From Candidatus Zixiibacteriota bacterium (GTDB lineage Bacteria > Zixibacteria > MSB-5A5 > CAIYYT01): a stretch of DNA of 8,506 nt. Where the stretch lies: positions 1-8,506 of the forward strand of contig JAGLUH010000435.1 in NCBI GenBank assembly GCA_023134875.1, in the 5' to 3' direction. The position numbers were made by a program, and so were the translations under genes. Under the pieces are notes generated by a model. It saw only the letters and a program-made list of their open reading frames with translations, searched no databases and was not told the DNA's origin. Below, one piece after another: positions 1 to 6,301 of this stretch. Every line of letters starts with the position of its first letter. Position 1 is the stretch's first letter.

Positions 1-551
1 AGCTCTTCGGGGCGGGTGGATATCGCCGGTTCATCTATCTGGATATACTTCGCCCCCGCGGCTTGAAGGTCTGTTACTTCATCGTGCAGCAACCTGGCGA
101 AAGCCAGCACCACCTCGCGGCGCGTCTCGTAGTAGGTGTTAAAAGACCAGTCACACATCGTGTAAGGGCCGGTCAGCATACCCTTGACCGGCTTGTCGGT
201 GAGCGACTGCGCGTACTTGAACATGGCAATGGTCATCGGTTGCGGTCGCTCCAGCTCGCCTTCGACAATCGGTTTGCGATAATAGCGATTGCCGTAGGAA
301 CGCACCAGGTCGCTGATCCCCATGCCCAGCAGTTTTTCGGCGAAGTAGGTGGTCATATCACCCCGCTCCATTTCGCCATCAACCAGTACATCGATACCGA
401 TATCCTCCTGTCGGGCGATCCATTCACAGGTGGCCTGTTGTTCTAGTTCCTGCAACTCGTCGGCGCTGATCTTCTTCCTGGCGAATTGAGTGCGCGCCTT
501 TAGCAGGTAAGCCGGCTTGGGAAAACTGCCGACTGTGGTTGTCTTAAGCAT
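1..551 (-). CDS. Core MetE-like methionine synthase, N-terminal part (runs off window)
   Basis: Open frame of 183 codons starting at ATG 549-551 and leaving the window without a stop. The protein begins MLKTTTVGSFPKP, the VGSFP opening typical of the catalytic C-terminal half of cobalamin-independent methionine synthase (COG0620). It also has LTGPYTMCDWSF (about 127-137) and IQIDEPAIS (about 170-178). In MetE the IDEP region helps form the homocysteine pocket. The MetE N-terminal folate domain is absent, so this is a short 'core' or archaeal-type MetE. Such enzymes methylate homocysteine from a corrinoid protein or methylcobalamin rather than from polyglutamyl folate (family knowledge). The zinc ligands lie beyond the window, so activity cannot be judged. 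The start overlaps the stop of the upstream paralogue by 8 nt, which suggests translational coupling. Family call is firm; exact methyl donor is inferred. Confidence 0.9.
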   Translation of the reverse strand, partial: MLKTTTVGSFPKPAYLLKARTQFARKKISADELQELEQQATCEWIARQEDIGIDVLVDGEMERGDMTTYFAEKLLGMGISDLVRSYGNRYYRKPIVEGELERPQPMTIAMFKYAQSLTDKPVKGMLTGPYTMCDWSFNTYYETRREVVLAFARLLHDEVTDLQAAGAKYIQIDEPAISTRPEE

Positions 552-1521
552 CGCCGCCACCTTCATTGAATCGTTGCACACTTGCTGCCAACAGTTCCAG
601 CTTTTTCAGAGCATCAACATGAGGCAGAAACTCCAGCCCGCAGGAGGGGCTGATATATGCTTCGGGAAACTTCAATGCTATTTTTTCATACTGTTCCAGC
701 AGTGTTCGCCTTTCCTCCAGCTTGATATTACGCGCGTCAAGAAGACCGAAACAGACATTATAGTCGCCGCTCAGGTTCAGCAGCACCCTGAAATTCTCCG
801 GTCGTGAGACACAGTCAGCCGCTATCACCTGCACGTTGAAGAGGTCAAACTTGCTGACAATCTCTTCCACACTGCCGAAATAGAAACAGAGCCAGAAGGT
901 AGCATCAAGCCCCCTGGTCACTTCATTGATGGCGGCGGCGGCGGTGGCGATCTCTTTCGGATGGTATTGCAGTGACGGTTCATCAAATTGAATCTGCGTC
1001 GCACCGGCGGCGATCAGACTCTCTGTTTCCCGGCGCAGGAGTGTCACGACATCTTCCAGCAGCCTGTCGCTGTCACGGTAATAGCGGTCATCAGATAGCT
1101 GCCTGAAACTAAAGGGAGCGGGCAAAACAGTCTTGATCGGTCGCTTGGTTTTCTCCCTGGCGAAACTGAAATTGTCGACGGTAATCGCCTTAGTCCACTT
1201 AATCGGCGAGATGATCTGCGGTTTGCGATAAAGGACATTATTGTCAAACCAGCGGATCAAGCCGCCGATTTGAAAGCCAGCCGCTCCCGCAGCTATCGGT
1301 GTGATGATATCATTCCACCTGATCTGCCCGTCGGTCAGCAGATCGATTCCTCTCTCTACTTGTTCGCCGATGACTCGCTCTGTCACCTCAGCGAATGCCT
1401 GGTCAAGTTCTGCTTGCGCTATCTTACCCTTGTCGAACCGGTGCAGCAGGCGGCGGATATTCGTATCACCCGGTCGCGACGGCAACTTGGGATAGTTACC
1501 GACAACTGTCGTCTTCAACAT
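544..1521 (-). CDS. Core MetE-like methyltransferase paralogue with altered zinc site
   Basis: A 325-residue protein, about the length of a core MetE with no N-terminal folate domain. It starts MLKTTVVGNYPKLP, parallel to MLKTTTVGSFPKP of the gene that follows, and keeps QIQFDEPSLQ (about 176-185), matching the IDEP motif. The usual MetE zinc ligands are His-x-Cys, Glu and Cys. Here the first site reads WLC (Trp210, Cys212), the Glu position is probably Asp236 in VIAADC, and the last Cys is kept as SPSCGL (Cys294). Two of four ligands therefore appear changed, though Cys237 next to Asp236 is a possible substitute. It may use a different metal site or substrate, or be a non-catalytic partner of the downstream paralogue. 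ATG 1519-1521 is preceded by a purine-rich AGAAGAAAGAAG stretch but no strong Shine-Dalgarno. Membership of the MetE/UROD-like superfamily is clear; the precise reaction is unknown. Confidence 0.88.
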   Translation of the reverse strand: MLKTTVVGNYPKLPSRPGDTNIRRLLHRFDKGKIAQAELDQAFAEVTERVIGEQVERGIDLLTDGQIRWNDIITPIAAGAAGFQIGGLIRWFDNNVLYRKPQIISPIKWTKAITVDNFSFAREKTKRPIKTVLPAPFSFRQLSDDRYYRDSDRLLEDVVTLLRRETESLIAAGATQIQFDEPSLQYHPKEIATAAAAINEVTRGLDATFWLCFYFGSVEEIVSKFDLFNVQVIAADCVSRPENFRVLLNLSGDYNVCFGLLDARNIKLEERRTLLEQYEKIALKFPEAYISPSCGLEFLPHVDALKKLELLAASVQRFNEGGGDA

Positions 1522-1589
1522 CCTGACGCTTCTTTCTTCTCAGTCAGCTTTACAGCATACCCTCTGAGAACTTAACTTATACCAATTAT

Positions 1590-1618
1590 CTAATACAAGG
1601 ATTTGAATCGTCTGGCAA
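1590..1618 (-). promoter_or_regulatory. Candidate sigma70-like promoter for the MetE-like pair
   Basis: On the minus strand TTGCCA (1613-1618), a 17-nt spacer and TATTAG (1590-1595) lie about 70 nt before the ATG of the first MetE-like gene. The match to the consensus is 5/6 and 4/6. The 143-nt gap after the HDOD gene makes an independent promoter plausible, but the match is modest and promoter rules in this lineage are not known. No riboswitch (SAM or cobalamin type) was recognised in the gap. Confidence 0.25.
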
Positions 1619-1664
1619 CAGCTATCTGAGCAACCTGTCGCCACTGGTTATGTCTCTGAAGAAA

Positions 1665-2018
1665 TCATTCCGGTTGTGGTTCCAGCTCTTCATGGGTGGC
1701 GAGACGCCGCTGGATTTGTTCATCGATATTGATGGCATCAAGCAATCGCCCTACCGATTCGATGTTGCTAGAATAAATACTGTTGGTGACCGCATTGGCC
1801 AACCTAACCACACTCACCATCAGATTGTCACTGGTGTCACTGCGATGGTGTAGTCGAATTACTTCCTGAAGTTGTACCGGCACATGCCATCTCGCGGCAA
1901 TAAGACCGCCCAATTCCGCGTGATCGACATCGAAGTACTCCTTTTCAACAGCGATAACATCCTCACCCTTTTGTACCTGTTCCTGCACCTCAACAAACTG
2001 TCTGGGACAGACGTTCAT
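1665..2018 (-). CDS. HDOD domain protein, C-terminal fragment (frameshifted)
   Basis: A 117-residue frame beginning MNVCPRQF that carries the second half of an HDOD domain: FDVDHAELGGLIAARWHVP (about 29-47) followed by IRLHHRSD (about 54-61), the DHAE-(V/L)G-x-L-(L/I)-x-x-x-W and HH features of that family. It continues directly from the upstream frame, which stops just after LLHDLG, the usual HDOD midpoint. The two frames overlap by 4 nt (ATGA) and have a -1 relation. Together they give about 267 residues, a normal length for a stand-alone HDOD protein. There is no Shine-Dalgarno before this ATG, so separate translation would depend on re-initiation. Read as the downstream half of one broken or mis-sequenced gene. 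HDOD proteins are signalling outputs linked to c-di-GMP networks, chemotaxis and stress, without an assured hydrolase activity. Confidence 0.8.
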   Translation of the reverse strand: MNVCPRQFVEVQEQVQKGEDVIAVEKEYFDVDHAELGGLIAARWHVPVQLQEVIRLHHRSDTSDNLMVSVVRLANAVTNSIYSSNIESVGRLLDAINIDEQIQRRLATHEELEPQPE

Positions 2019-2467
2019 GATATAGAGACGCCCAGATCATGGAGCAGGCCGGCGACAAACGCCTCCTCCTTGTTGACCGTTCCCAGCCTTTCCGCGATGG
2101 CGCGGGAGATAATCCCTACTCCCAGCAGATGAAAGCAAACCGACGTGATATCGAAATCACCAAACTGCTCTACGCGCGGTTTAGACATGATCGCCACCGA
2201 CAGGGCAATACATTTCAAGGCATTGGCGCCGAGAACACGCACGCCCTGCTGCACCGTCGTGATTTCCTGCCCCCGGAAATAGTAGGAGGAATTTGCCGCT
2301 TTCAGTACTTTAGTGGTCAAAGCCGCATCTTTGAGGATAATCGACGCGATCTTTTCGGGTGAAGCGTCGTCTCCTTCGACCGCTTCCAGCACCTCTCCCA
2401 GGATTTGCGGAACCGAGAGCAGCTCCCTGCTGTCACCGATTGTATCTACTAAACGAATCTTGTCCAT
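2015..2467 (-). CDS. HDOD domain protein, N-terminal fragment (frameshifted)
   Basis: From ATG 2465-2467 this encodes 150 residues starting MDKIRLVDTIGDSRELLSVP. Features of HDOD (PF08668) are clear: the helical opening with LLSVPQILGEVLEAVE; IASIILKDAALTTKVLKAAN, where HDOD proteins have I-x-x-D-P-x-L-x-x-x-(I/L)-L-x-x-x-N; then YYFRG, VLGANALKCIALSVA and AGLLHDLG. The frame stops (TGA 2015-2017) five codons after HDLG, and the rest of the domain continues in the -1 frame. GGGAG sits 3 nt before ATG 2467, a tight spacing. A TTG at 2480-2482 is a possible but weaker start. The gene lies 73 nt after the GAF/receiver gene on the same strand, suggesting co-transcription and a shared signalling role. 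HDOD identity is confident; whether the product is made intact is not. Confidence 0.85.
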   Translation of the reverse strand: MDKIRLVDTIGDSRELLSVPQILGEVLEAVEGDDASPEKIASIILKDAALTTKVLKAANSSYYFRGQEITTVQQGVRVLGANALKCIALSVAIMSKPRVEQFGDFDITSVCFHLLGVGIISRAIAERLGTVNKEEAFVAGLLHDLGVSIS

Positions 2468-2540
2468 AGGCTCCCGTAACAAGAAGTACTTAGCTTTACT
2501 GAATATATCGGCTAAGGGGGTGGCGGGTCTGAAGGCTGCT

Positions 2541-5051
2541 TCAGTGGGAAAGAAGGGTCTCTACGGCGGAAATCGCCTCGCCGAGCTGTTCCATCCTGAA
2601 TGGCTTGGTGACAATAAAGTCGGCGCTCTGTCGGGCAGCAGCGTTGGCGCTTTCCTCGTAGTCCCAGCCGGAGAGGATTATCACCGGTGTCCGCGGCGAG
2701 TGCGCCTTCACCGCATCAGCGATCTCCCAACCGCTGCGATCAGGGAGCGCCGCGCCGATTATCACCAGATCGAATTCCTCCTCGGTGAAACGGGACAAAC
2801 CGGATCCGCCATCAGCCACCATTTCCACGCGGTGCCCCAAATCGGAGATAATATCGATTAGCAATTCGCGGATAACCTCCTGGTCGTCAATGCCAAGGAT
2901 CCTCAGTTTCCTTGAGTGGTTCTTTATCTCATCCTGGCCGGTCGCCCTGTCATTGGTATCAACCACATCCTCACCTTCCATCAGCTTATTCATGACAGGT
3001 TTGGCACTGCCATTACTGGAATTGCTGCTGTCAGATTTAGCCAACGTATTAGCGGGCGGTTTCATCGTCGTCCTGTTATTATTCCGCGACAATTCCCGCT
3101 CTTGCGTCCGGGGGAGAGAATTATGGAGCCCCCCCAGTTTGCTATCCATATCAGCCGACCCCAGCGAGATGGAAGACGCTTCTCTGTCACTAAGTCTTGC
3201 CAACCGCAAACCGGCCAGATCGACTAGCTTCTGGTAAAGCGCTTTCGATTCCGGAGCAAGCTTTTCCTTGATGTCAAAATAAAGGATGACGAAACCGTAG
3301 AGACTGTCCCCCTCCCTGATCACCTGGAAAAGCTGCCGTGCCTGCTCCGGCACCCCGGCGAAGGCCTGGGTGAATCTGATTCTATGCGTCTCCGGCAGGC
3401 TCTCACTAAGAGCCGGTTTATTGATCCTCGTCTCGCCAATAGTGGTGTTCTTCAATATCTGAGCCAGCGCGTCGGTGAAACTCCCATCGGGATCGATAGC
3501 CAGGTTAAGACCAGCCCCGTCGACCAGCCGGTAGATACCTGTTGCTTGATTGGCAAGACAGATCAGGCGTGCCCGGCAACCGGGCAGAAAGAGCACGGCG
3601 GCTTCCACCAGCGCCGTAACGATTTCAGTTTCTGAATTTGACCGCATGATCTTGTCCATCACTGCGGCCGCTTGTTCGACTGAGTGGCGATATTTCTCTC
3701 CCTGGCGTTTTTCCATGAAGAGAAAATGCAGATCGGCCAGATACACACTGGCCACCCGTACCGCCGACAGCTTTTCGCTGGAGAACTTGAGCGAAGCGGT
3801 ATCGCTTTCCAACAGGAGAACGAGGTCATACCGCCCCGGATATGGTACCGGTACAAACAATACCTGTCTTGGCATCGAGTCGTAGCCGCCGCCGGCCGTT
3901 TTTGCCTGGGGGGAAGTCAAGAGCAGCAGCTTCTTCTCGGTTACAGCGCGACTAAGGCCGCTAAGCTTGCGTGGGTCCAAAAGCAACCCCAGTTCGGCAC
4001 CGCCGGAAGATGCCTGAATACGAAACTCACCGTCGGCGCCTTTGGCTACCAGTTTGATGCCATCGGCGTCGAAAAACCGACGAACCCGCTCGAATTCGAC
4101 CGCCTCGCGCAGTTGCAGGTCGCCGCCGACACCGCGTCGGAAAAAAAGCTCCTCGGTAATGCGCTTGGCTTCTTCGGAAGGTTGCAACTTCTCTTTCAGC
4201 CTGCCGATCTCCTTGCGACTGCGGATGCCTACCAGCGTGGTCGCCAGGAAATTGGCGGCTGTTACGATCGGCAAAGCTCGTTTATGCGTGTAATAAAACG
4301 GCCTGGTTGAGAAGAGAGCGAGGCTGCCCAGTGTTTTCTCCCGCGAACACAGGGGGATAACTGCTGCCGACAGGTAGCCGGTGTCAGTAAAGAGTTCAGC
4401 CGTAGTCTTGTCCGAATCGGCGAGATTGCTCACCAACTGTGGCAGTCCCAGTTTCTGCGCTCGGCTGAACAGATCACCGGCCAGAGGCAGCCGATCCAGC
4501 TTTTGAGCGGTTTCCGGCGACAGGTTGGCAAAAGCGGTCAGGATTAATTCCTCGCTGTTCTCCTTGAACAGCAGCACGGTGGCGCCGTCGGATCCGGAGC
4601 GTTCCACCAGTTGCTTCAAGCTCATGTTCAGCACTTCGACGAAGGATAAGGGCTGCAACGCCAGTTCCTGCAGGTGGGAATAGAGTTCCTGCCAGCCGGC
4701 GTCGTCGCTGGTTTGTTGTTTTGTACGCCGAACACCAGAGTAAATACTGGTAAGGCTCCAGATTATCAGGATTAAACCCGGTCCAACCGCCGCCTGCGAT
4801 GCCAGGTTGAACCAATCAGCCATAGACGGCAGAAAGAGAGCCATAAACTGAGGGATACTTGCGATAAACCTGAGAACGCCGGCCAGCAGGAACAGGATCA
4901 CTCCCAGATAGAGTCGGCCCCAACCGACAGTGATAAGCGCCGCAACCCGCCGCCGCAGCCGCACTATCATCGGCAACGCCAGCAACGCAATCAGAACGAT
5001 TACCAGGCCATAATAATCATACATCATCGATCTCAAGTTATCCATAAGCAT
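2541..5051 (-). CDS. Membrane-anchored triple-GAF protein with degenerate C-terminal receiver domain
   Basis: An 836-residue protein. Three hydrophobic helices (about 14-31, 47-66, 84-105) anchor the N-terminus. Three GAF-like segments follow (about 131-275, 300-445 and 460-618); the first is the clearest, with TVLLF, an AAVIPL strand and LGSLALFSTR. A polar, low-complexity linker rich in Ser and Asn (about 620-714) leads to a receiver domain (715-836). The receiver keeps the acidic pair Asp722-Asp723, Ser794 and Lys816 (VTKPF). The phospho-acceptor position, normally Asp, is Gly766 in DLVIIGAALPDRSGWE. No histidine-kinase H-box, ATPase, GGDEF or other output domain is seen. It is probably a sensory scaffold or pseudo-receiver that works through protein contacts. 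ATG 5049-5051 is used because an in-frame TGA lies two codons upstream; Met3 is an alternative. No strong Shine-Dalgarno is visible. Domain order is well supported; the ligand and partner are unknown. Confidence 0.88.
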   Translation of the reverse strand: MLMDNLRSMMYDYYGLVIVLIALLALPMIVRLRRRVAALITVGWGRLYLGVILFLLAGVLRFIASIPQFMALFLPSMADWFNLASQAAVGPGLILIIWSLTSIYSGVRRTKQQTSDDAGWQELYSHLQELALQPLSFVEVLNMSLKQLVERSGSDGATVLLFKENSEELILTAFANLSPETAQKLDRLPLAGDLFSRAQKLGLPQLVSNLADSDKTTAELFTDTGYLSAAVIPLCSREKTLGSLALFSTRPFYYTHKRALPIVTAANFLATTLVGIRSRKEIGRLKEKLQPSEEAKRITEELFFRRGVGGDLQLREAVEFERVRRFFDADGIKLVAKGADGEFRIQASSGGAELGLLLDPRKLSGLSRAVTEKKLLLLTSPQAKTAGGGYDSMPRQVLFVPVPYPGRYDLVLLLESDTASLKFSSEKLSAVRVASVYLADLHFLFMEKRQGEKYRHSVEQAAAVMDKIMRSNSETEIVTALVEAAVLFLPGCRARLICLANQATGIYRLVDGAGLNLAIDPDGSFTDALAQILKNTTIGETRINKPALSESLPETHRIRFTQAFAGVPEQARQLFQVIREGDSLYGFVILYFDIKEKLAPESKALYQKLVDLAGLRLARLSDREASSISLGSADMDSKLGGLHNSLPRTQERELSRNNNRTTMKPPANTLAKSDSSNSSNGSAKPVMNKLMEGEDVVDTNDRATGQDEIKNHSRKLRILGIDDQEVIRELLIDIISDLGHRVEMVADGGSGLSRFTEEEFDLVIIGAALPDRSGWEIADAVKAHSPRTPVIILSGWDYEESANAAARQSADFIVTKPFRMEQLGEAISAVETLLSH

Positions 5052-5117
5052 TGGTCATCTACCATCGCCGTTAAGCCTGCGTCGATCCAGGGGGGTTCAA
5101 ATCCGGAATCTGCAACC

Positions 5118-5267
5118 CTAATCATGCCGTCTTTTGAAAATCAGGGAAGCGCCAAAGGCGATGATCAGAAGCGGCCAGATCAGGTTCCAGGTTTCACCGT
5201 AAATCAGGCTGACGCTTTTCAGCAGGAAGAGAACGCCAAGTGCAAGTATAAAGATTCCGATAAACAT
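5118..5267 (-). CDS. Small two-helix membrane protein, LiaF/DUF5668-like
   Basis: A 49-residue protein starting MFIGIFILALGVLFLLKSV and ending in the basic tail FKRRHD. It has two hydrophobic segments: residues 2-16, then a short turn with YGETWN, then 29-44 (LIWPLLIIAFGASLIF). The pattern G-I-x-x-L-x-L-G-x-L-F-L-L, then W-P-L-L-I-I-x-x-G, then L-I-F-K-R is that of the small LiaF-type transmembrane domain (DUF5668-like), found alone or fused to cell-envelope stress proteins. ATG 5265-5267 directly follows AGGTGAT, an extended match to the 16S anti-Shine-Dalgarno, though closer than usual. The gene is 66 nt upstream of the GAF/receiver gene on the same strand, and a candidate promoter lies just before it. 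Its role as an envelope sensor or partner of the membrane GAF protein is inferred from position only. Confidence 0.72.
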   Translation of the reverse strand: MFIGIFILALGVLFLLKSVSLIYGETWNLIWPLLIIAFGASLIFKRRHD

Positions 5268-5293
5268 ATCACCTACGTCAGCTTTCAAGTAAC

Positions 5294-5322
5294 ATTATTG
5301 TATATCTTAAACCTGTGGGCAA
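5294..5322 (-). promoter_or_regulatory. Candidate promoter for the signalling gene cluster
   Basis: On the minus strand TTGCCC (5317-5322), a 17-nt spacer and AATAAT (5294-5299) precede the small membrane protein gene, with transcription expected to start near 5287 and a leader of about 20 nt. The match to the sigma70 consensus is 4/6 and 5/6. The position, in the AT-rich part of a divergent intergenic region, fits a promoter driving the small membrane protein, GAF/receiver and HDOD genes. It is a pattern match only. Confidence 0.35.
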
Positions 5323-5571
5323 GGTCTTTTTTGCCGGCGGATAGCTGGTGAAATGAATCGGCCTGGTTGCAGTTAATTGCGGCAGGAAAAGTTGAACCAT
5401 TTCGCCTGTGAATCGACCAGCAATGTGACAGATAGGTCGGGAGAGGAAGAGAGCTATTGGCTGAAATCGCGGCGGTTTCGACCAACCCTGAGATAATGCT
5501 TGCTATCTCTTCTCAATCGGATAGATTGACAATGTCGATATATTAGACAGCACAGTTTTGGGATTTAGCAT

Positions 5572-5577
5572 AAGGAG
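5572..5577 (+). promoter_or_regulatory. Ribosome binding site (AAGGAG) of the 119-residue gene
   Basis: AAGGAG lies 8 nt before ATG 5586-5588, near-ideal spacing. It favours this ATG over the second in-frame ATG at 5592 and is the main evidence that this short unrecognised frame is a real gene. Confidence 0.75.
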
Positions 5578-5585
5578 TAGAGACA

Positions 5586-5945
5586 ATGGCTATGCATGTA
5601 GGTTTTGAGGTGCCGGAGTTCAGGAATTTGACGATGCCGGAATGGTGTGGCGAAGTCCTGCGACAAATAGAGAGCAACCTTCCGACGACTGAGTTTGCCG
5701 ATCGGCAGCTTGCCGCTCAATTTGGTGCCTTCCGGAATAGGTCATTACGCGAAAGCGCCATTTCCATAATCTCCAAAGACTGGCACGATCTGAATGGTGC
5801 CCTGGTGAACGCACCCTATAAATCCCGCTTGACCTGTCAGGATTTGGTGGGTTCGTACACCGGTATGGCGAGCCTTTCCGGCGGCGAGGTCTACCGGTTC
5901 TGGCTGGCGCTGCGGGATTTGATCGGCAGAGCCTGTGACTTTTAG
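5586..5945 (+). CDS. Hypothetical protein, 119 residues
   Basis: I do not recognise the family. The frame starts MAMHVGFEVPEFRNLTMPEW, has a strong Shine-Dalgarno (AAGGAG, 8-nt spacing) and ends at TAG 5943-5945. The product looks soluble and cytosolic: no signal peptide, no membrane helix, mixed charged and hydrophobic residues suggesting several short helices. It has three cysteines (21, 84, 117) that are not arranged as a metal-binding motif. A stretch around 36-63 (EFADRQLAAQFGAF ... RESAISIISKD) may be amphipathic helix. It stands alone between a leftward signalling cluster and a rightward exported-protein gene, with 318 and 356 nt of non-coding DNA on either side, so context gives no function. 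A gene is likely from the ribosome binding site and uninterrupted length. Confidence 0.65.
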   Translation: MAMHVGFEVPEFRNLTMPEWCGEVLRQIESNLPTTEFADRQLAAQFGAFRNRSLRESAISIISKDWHDLNGALVNAPYKSRLTCQDLVGSYTGMASLSGGEVYRFWLALRDLIGRACDF

Positions 5946-6250
5946 CATTAAGCGACTGAGGTAGAGCGGGGCCGAGACAAGTAGAGCCGCTTCCTTCGGG
6001 AATCTGTATATTTGTAGGTTACGATGTCCTGCCGGTCCCTTGCTTGGGCACGATTCCTTAGTCTATGCTAATACCACCGGTCTTAACGTAACACATTGCT
6101 GAATATGCAAATACCGCTTGACAAGAGCGAGGCTTTTCTTTTTCTTACCTAAAAAGATATACGGAGTGATTTCTTCGGCTCAGAACTCAGACTTCCAGTT
6201 TTTTGCATGAAGTCAAGGTAACGAAGGATTAGATTTCAATTTATGTTACT

Positions 6251-6278
6251 GGTCGGCAGGAGACTTCGCCAAATGACC
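6251..6278 (+). promoter_or_regulatory. Small hairpin in the leader just upstream of the RBS
   Basis: GGTC GGC (6251-6257) can pair with GCC (6268-6270) and, across an unpaired AAAT, with GACC (6275-6278), forming a seven-pair interrupted hairpin with a 10-nt loop. It ends 12 nt before the GGAGG of the large exported-protein gene. It may influence translation or mRNA stability, but a chance hairpin of this size is possible. Confidence 0.2.
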
Positions 6279-6290
6279 CTATCGGATGAC

Positions 6291-6296
6291 GGAGGT
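6291..6296 (+). promoter_or_regulatory. Ribosome binding site (GGAGGT) of the exported multidomain protein
   Basis: GGAGG is followed by 6 nt and then ATG 6302-6304. This supports the first of two adjacent ATG codons (6302 and 6305) as the start. Confidence 0.8.
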
Positions 6297-6301
6297 ATAC
6301 C

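Larger units (their letters stand above)
5268..5585. other. Divergent intergenic region, 318 bp
   Basis: This gap separates the minus-strand signalling cluster from the plus-strand 119-residue gene. It holds the candidate leftward promoter near 5294-5322 and, at the other end, the Shine-Dalgarno of the rightward gene. A TATATT -10-like box and a TTGACA box are present at about 5526-5545, but not at a usable spacing from each other, so no rightward promoter is called. A 66-codon minus-strand frame at 5285-5485 shows no recognisable domain and no Shine-Dalgarno, and is treated as chance. No terminator or RNA gene was seen. Confidence 0.5.
5946..6301. other. Intergenic and leader region, 356 bp
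   Basis: This is an AT-rich gap before the large exported-protein gene. It contains a 4-bp stem with a TTCG tetraloop (5991-6002), too short and without a T-run to be a terminator. There is a TTGACA at 6118-6123 with no good -10 box 16-18 nt downstream, and a T-rich stretch at about 6134-6146. Near the 3' end is the hairpin at 6251-6278. No small gene with a Shine-Dalgarno and no riboswitch class I know was found. The region probably contains the promoter and 5' leader of the exported protein, but I cannot place the start site. Confidence 0.45.

Noticed and set aside
63..446. Plus-strand 127-codon frame at the left edge
   Set aside because: It lies opposite the MetE-like coding frame, whose family motifs are unmistakable; the plus-strand product shows no recognisable domain.
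2008..2035. Programmed -1 ribosomal frameshift in the HDOD gene
   Set aside because: There is no X-XXY-YYZ slippery heptamer before the stop, and no obvious downstream pseudoknot was noticed; an indel is simpler.
5090..5104. A GGGTTCAAATCC string resembling a tRNA T-loop, as for a tRNA gene or attachment site
   Set aside because: The flanking five bases on each side do not pair as a T-stem, and no acceptor stem, anticodon arm or D-arm can be found around it.
5526..5531. Perfect TTGACA as a -35 box for the 119-residue gene
   Set aside because: No -10-like hexamer lies 16-18 nt downstream; the nearby TATATT is only about 7 nt away.
5991..6002. TTCC-TTCG-GGAA tetraloop hairpin as a terminator after the 119-residue gene
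   Set aside because: The stem is only four pairs and no T-run follows.
6118..6123. Perfect TTGACA as a -35 box for the exported protein
   Set aside because: The expected -10 position is a T-rich run (TTTCTT) with a poor match to TATAAT.
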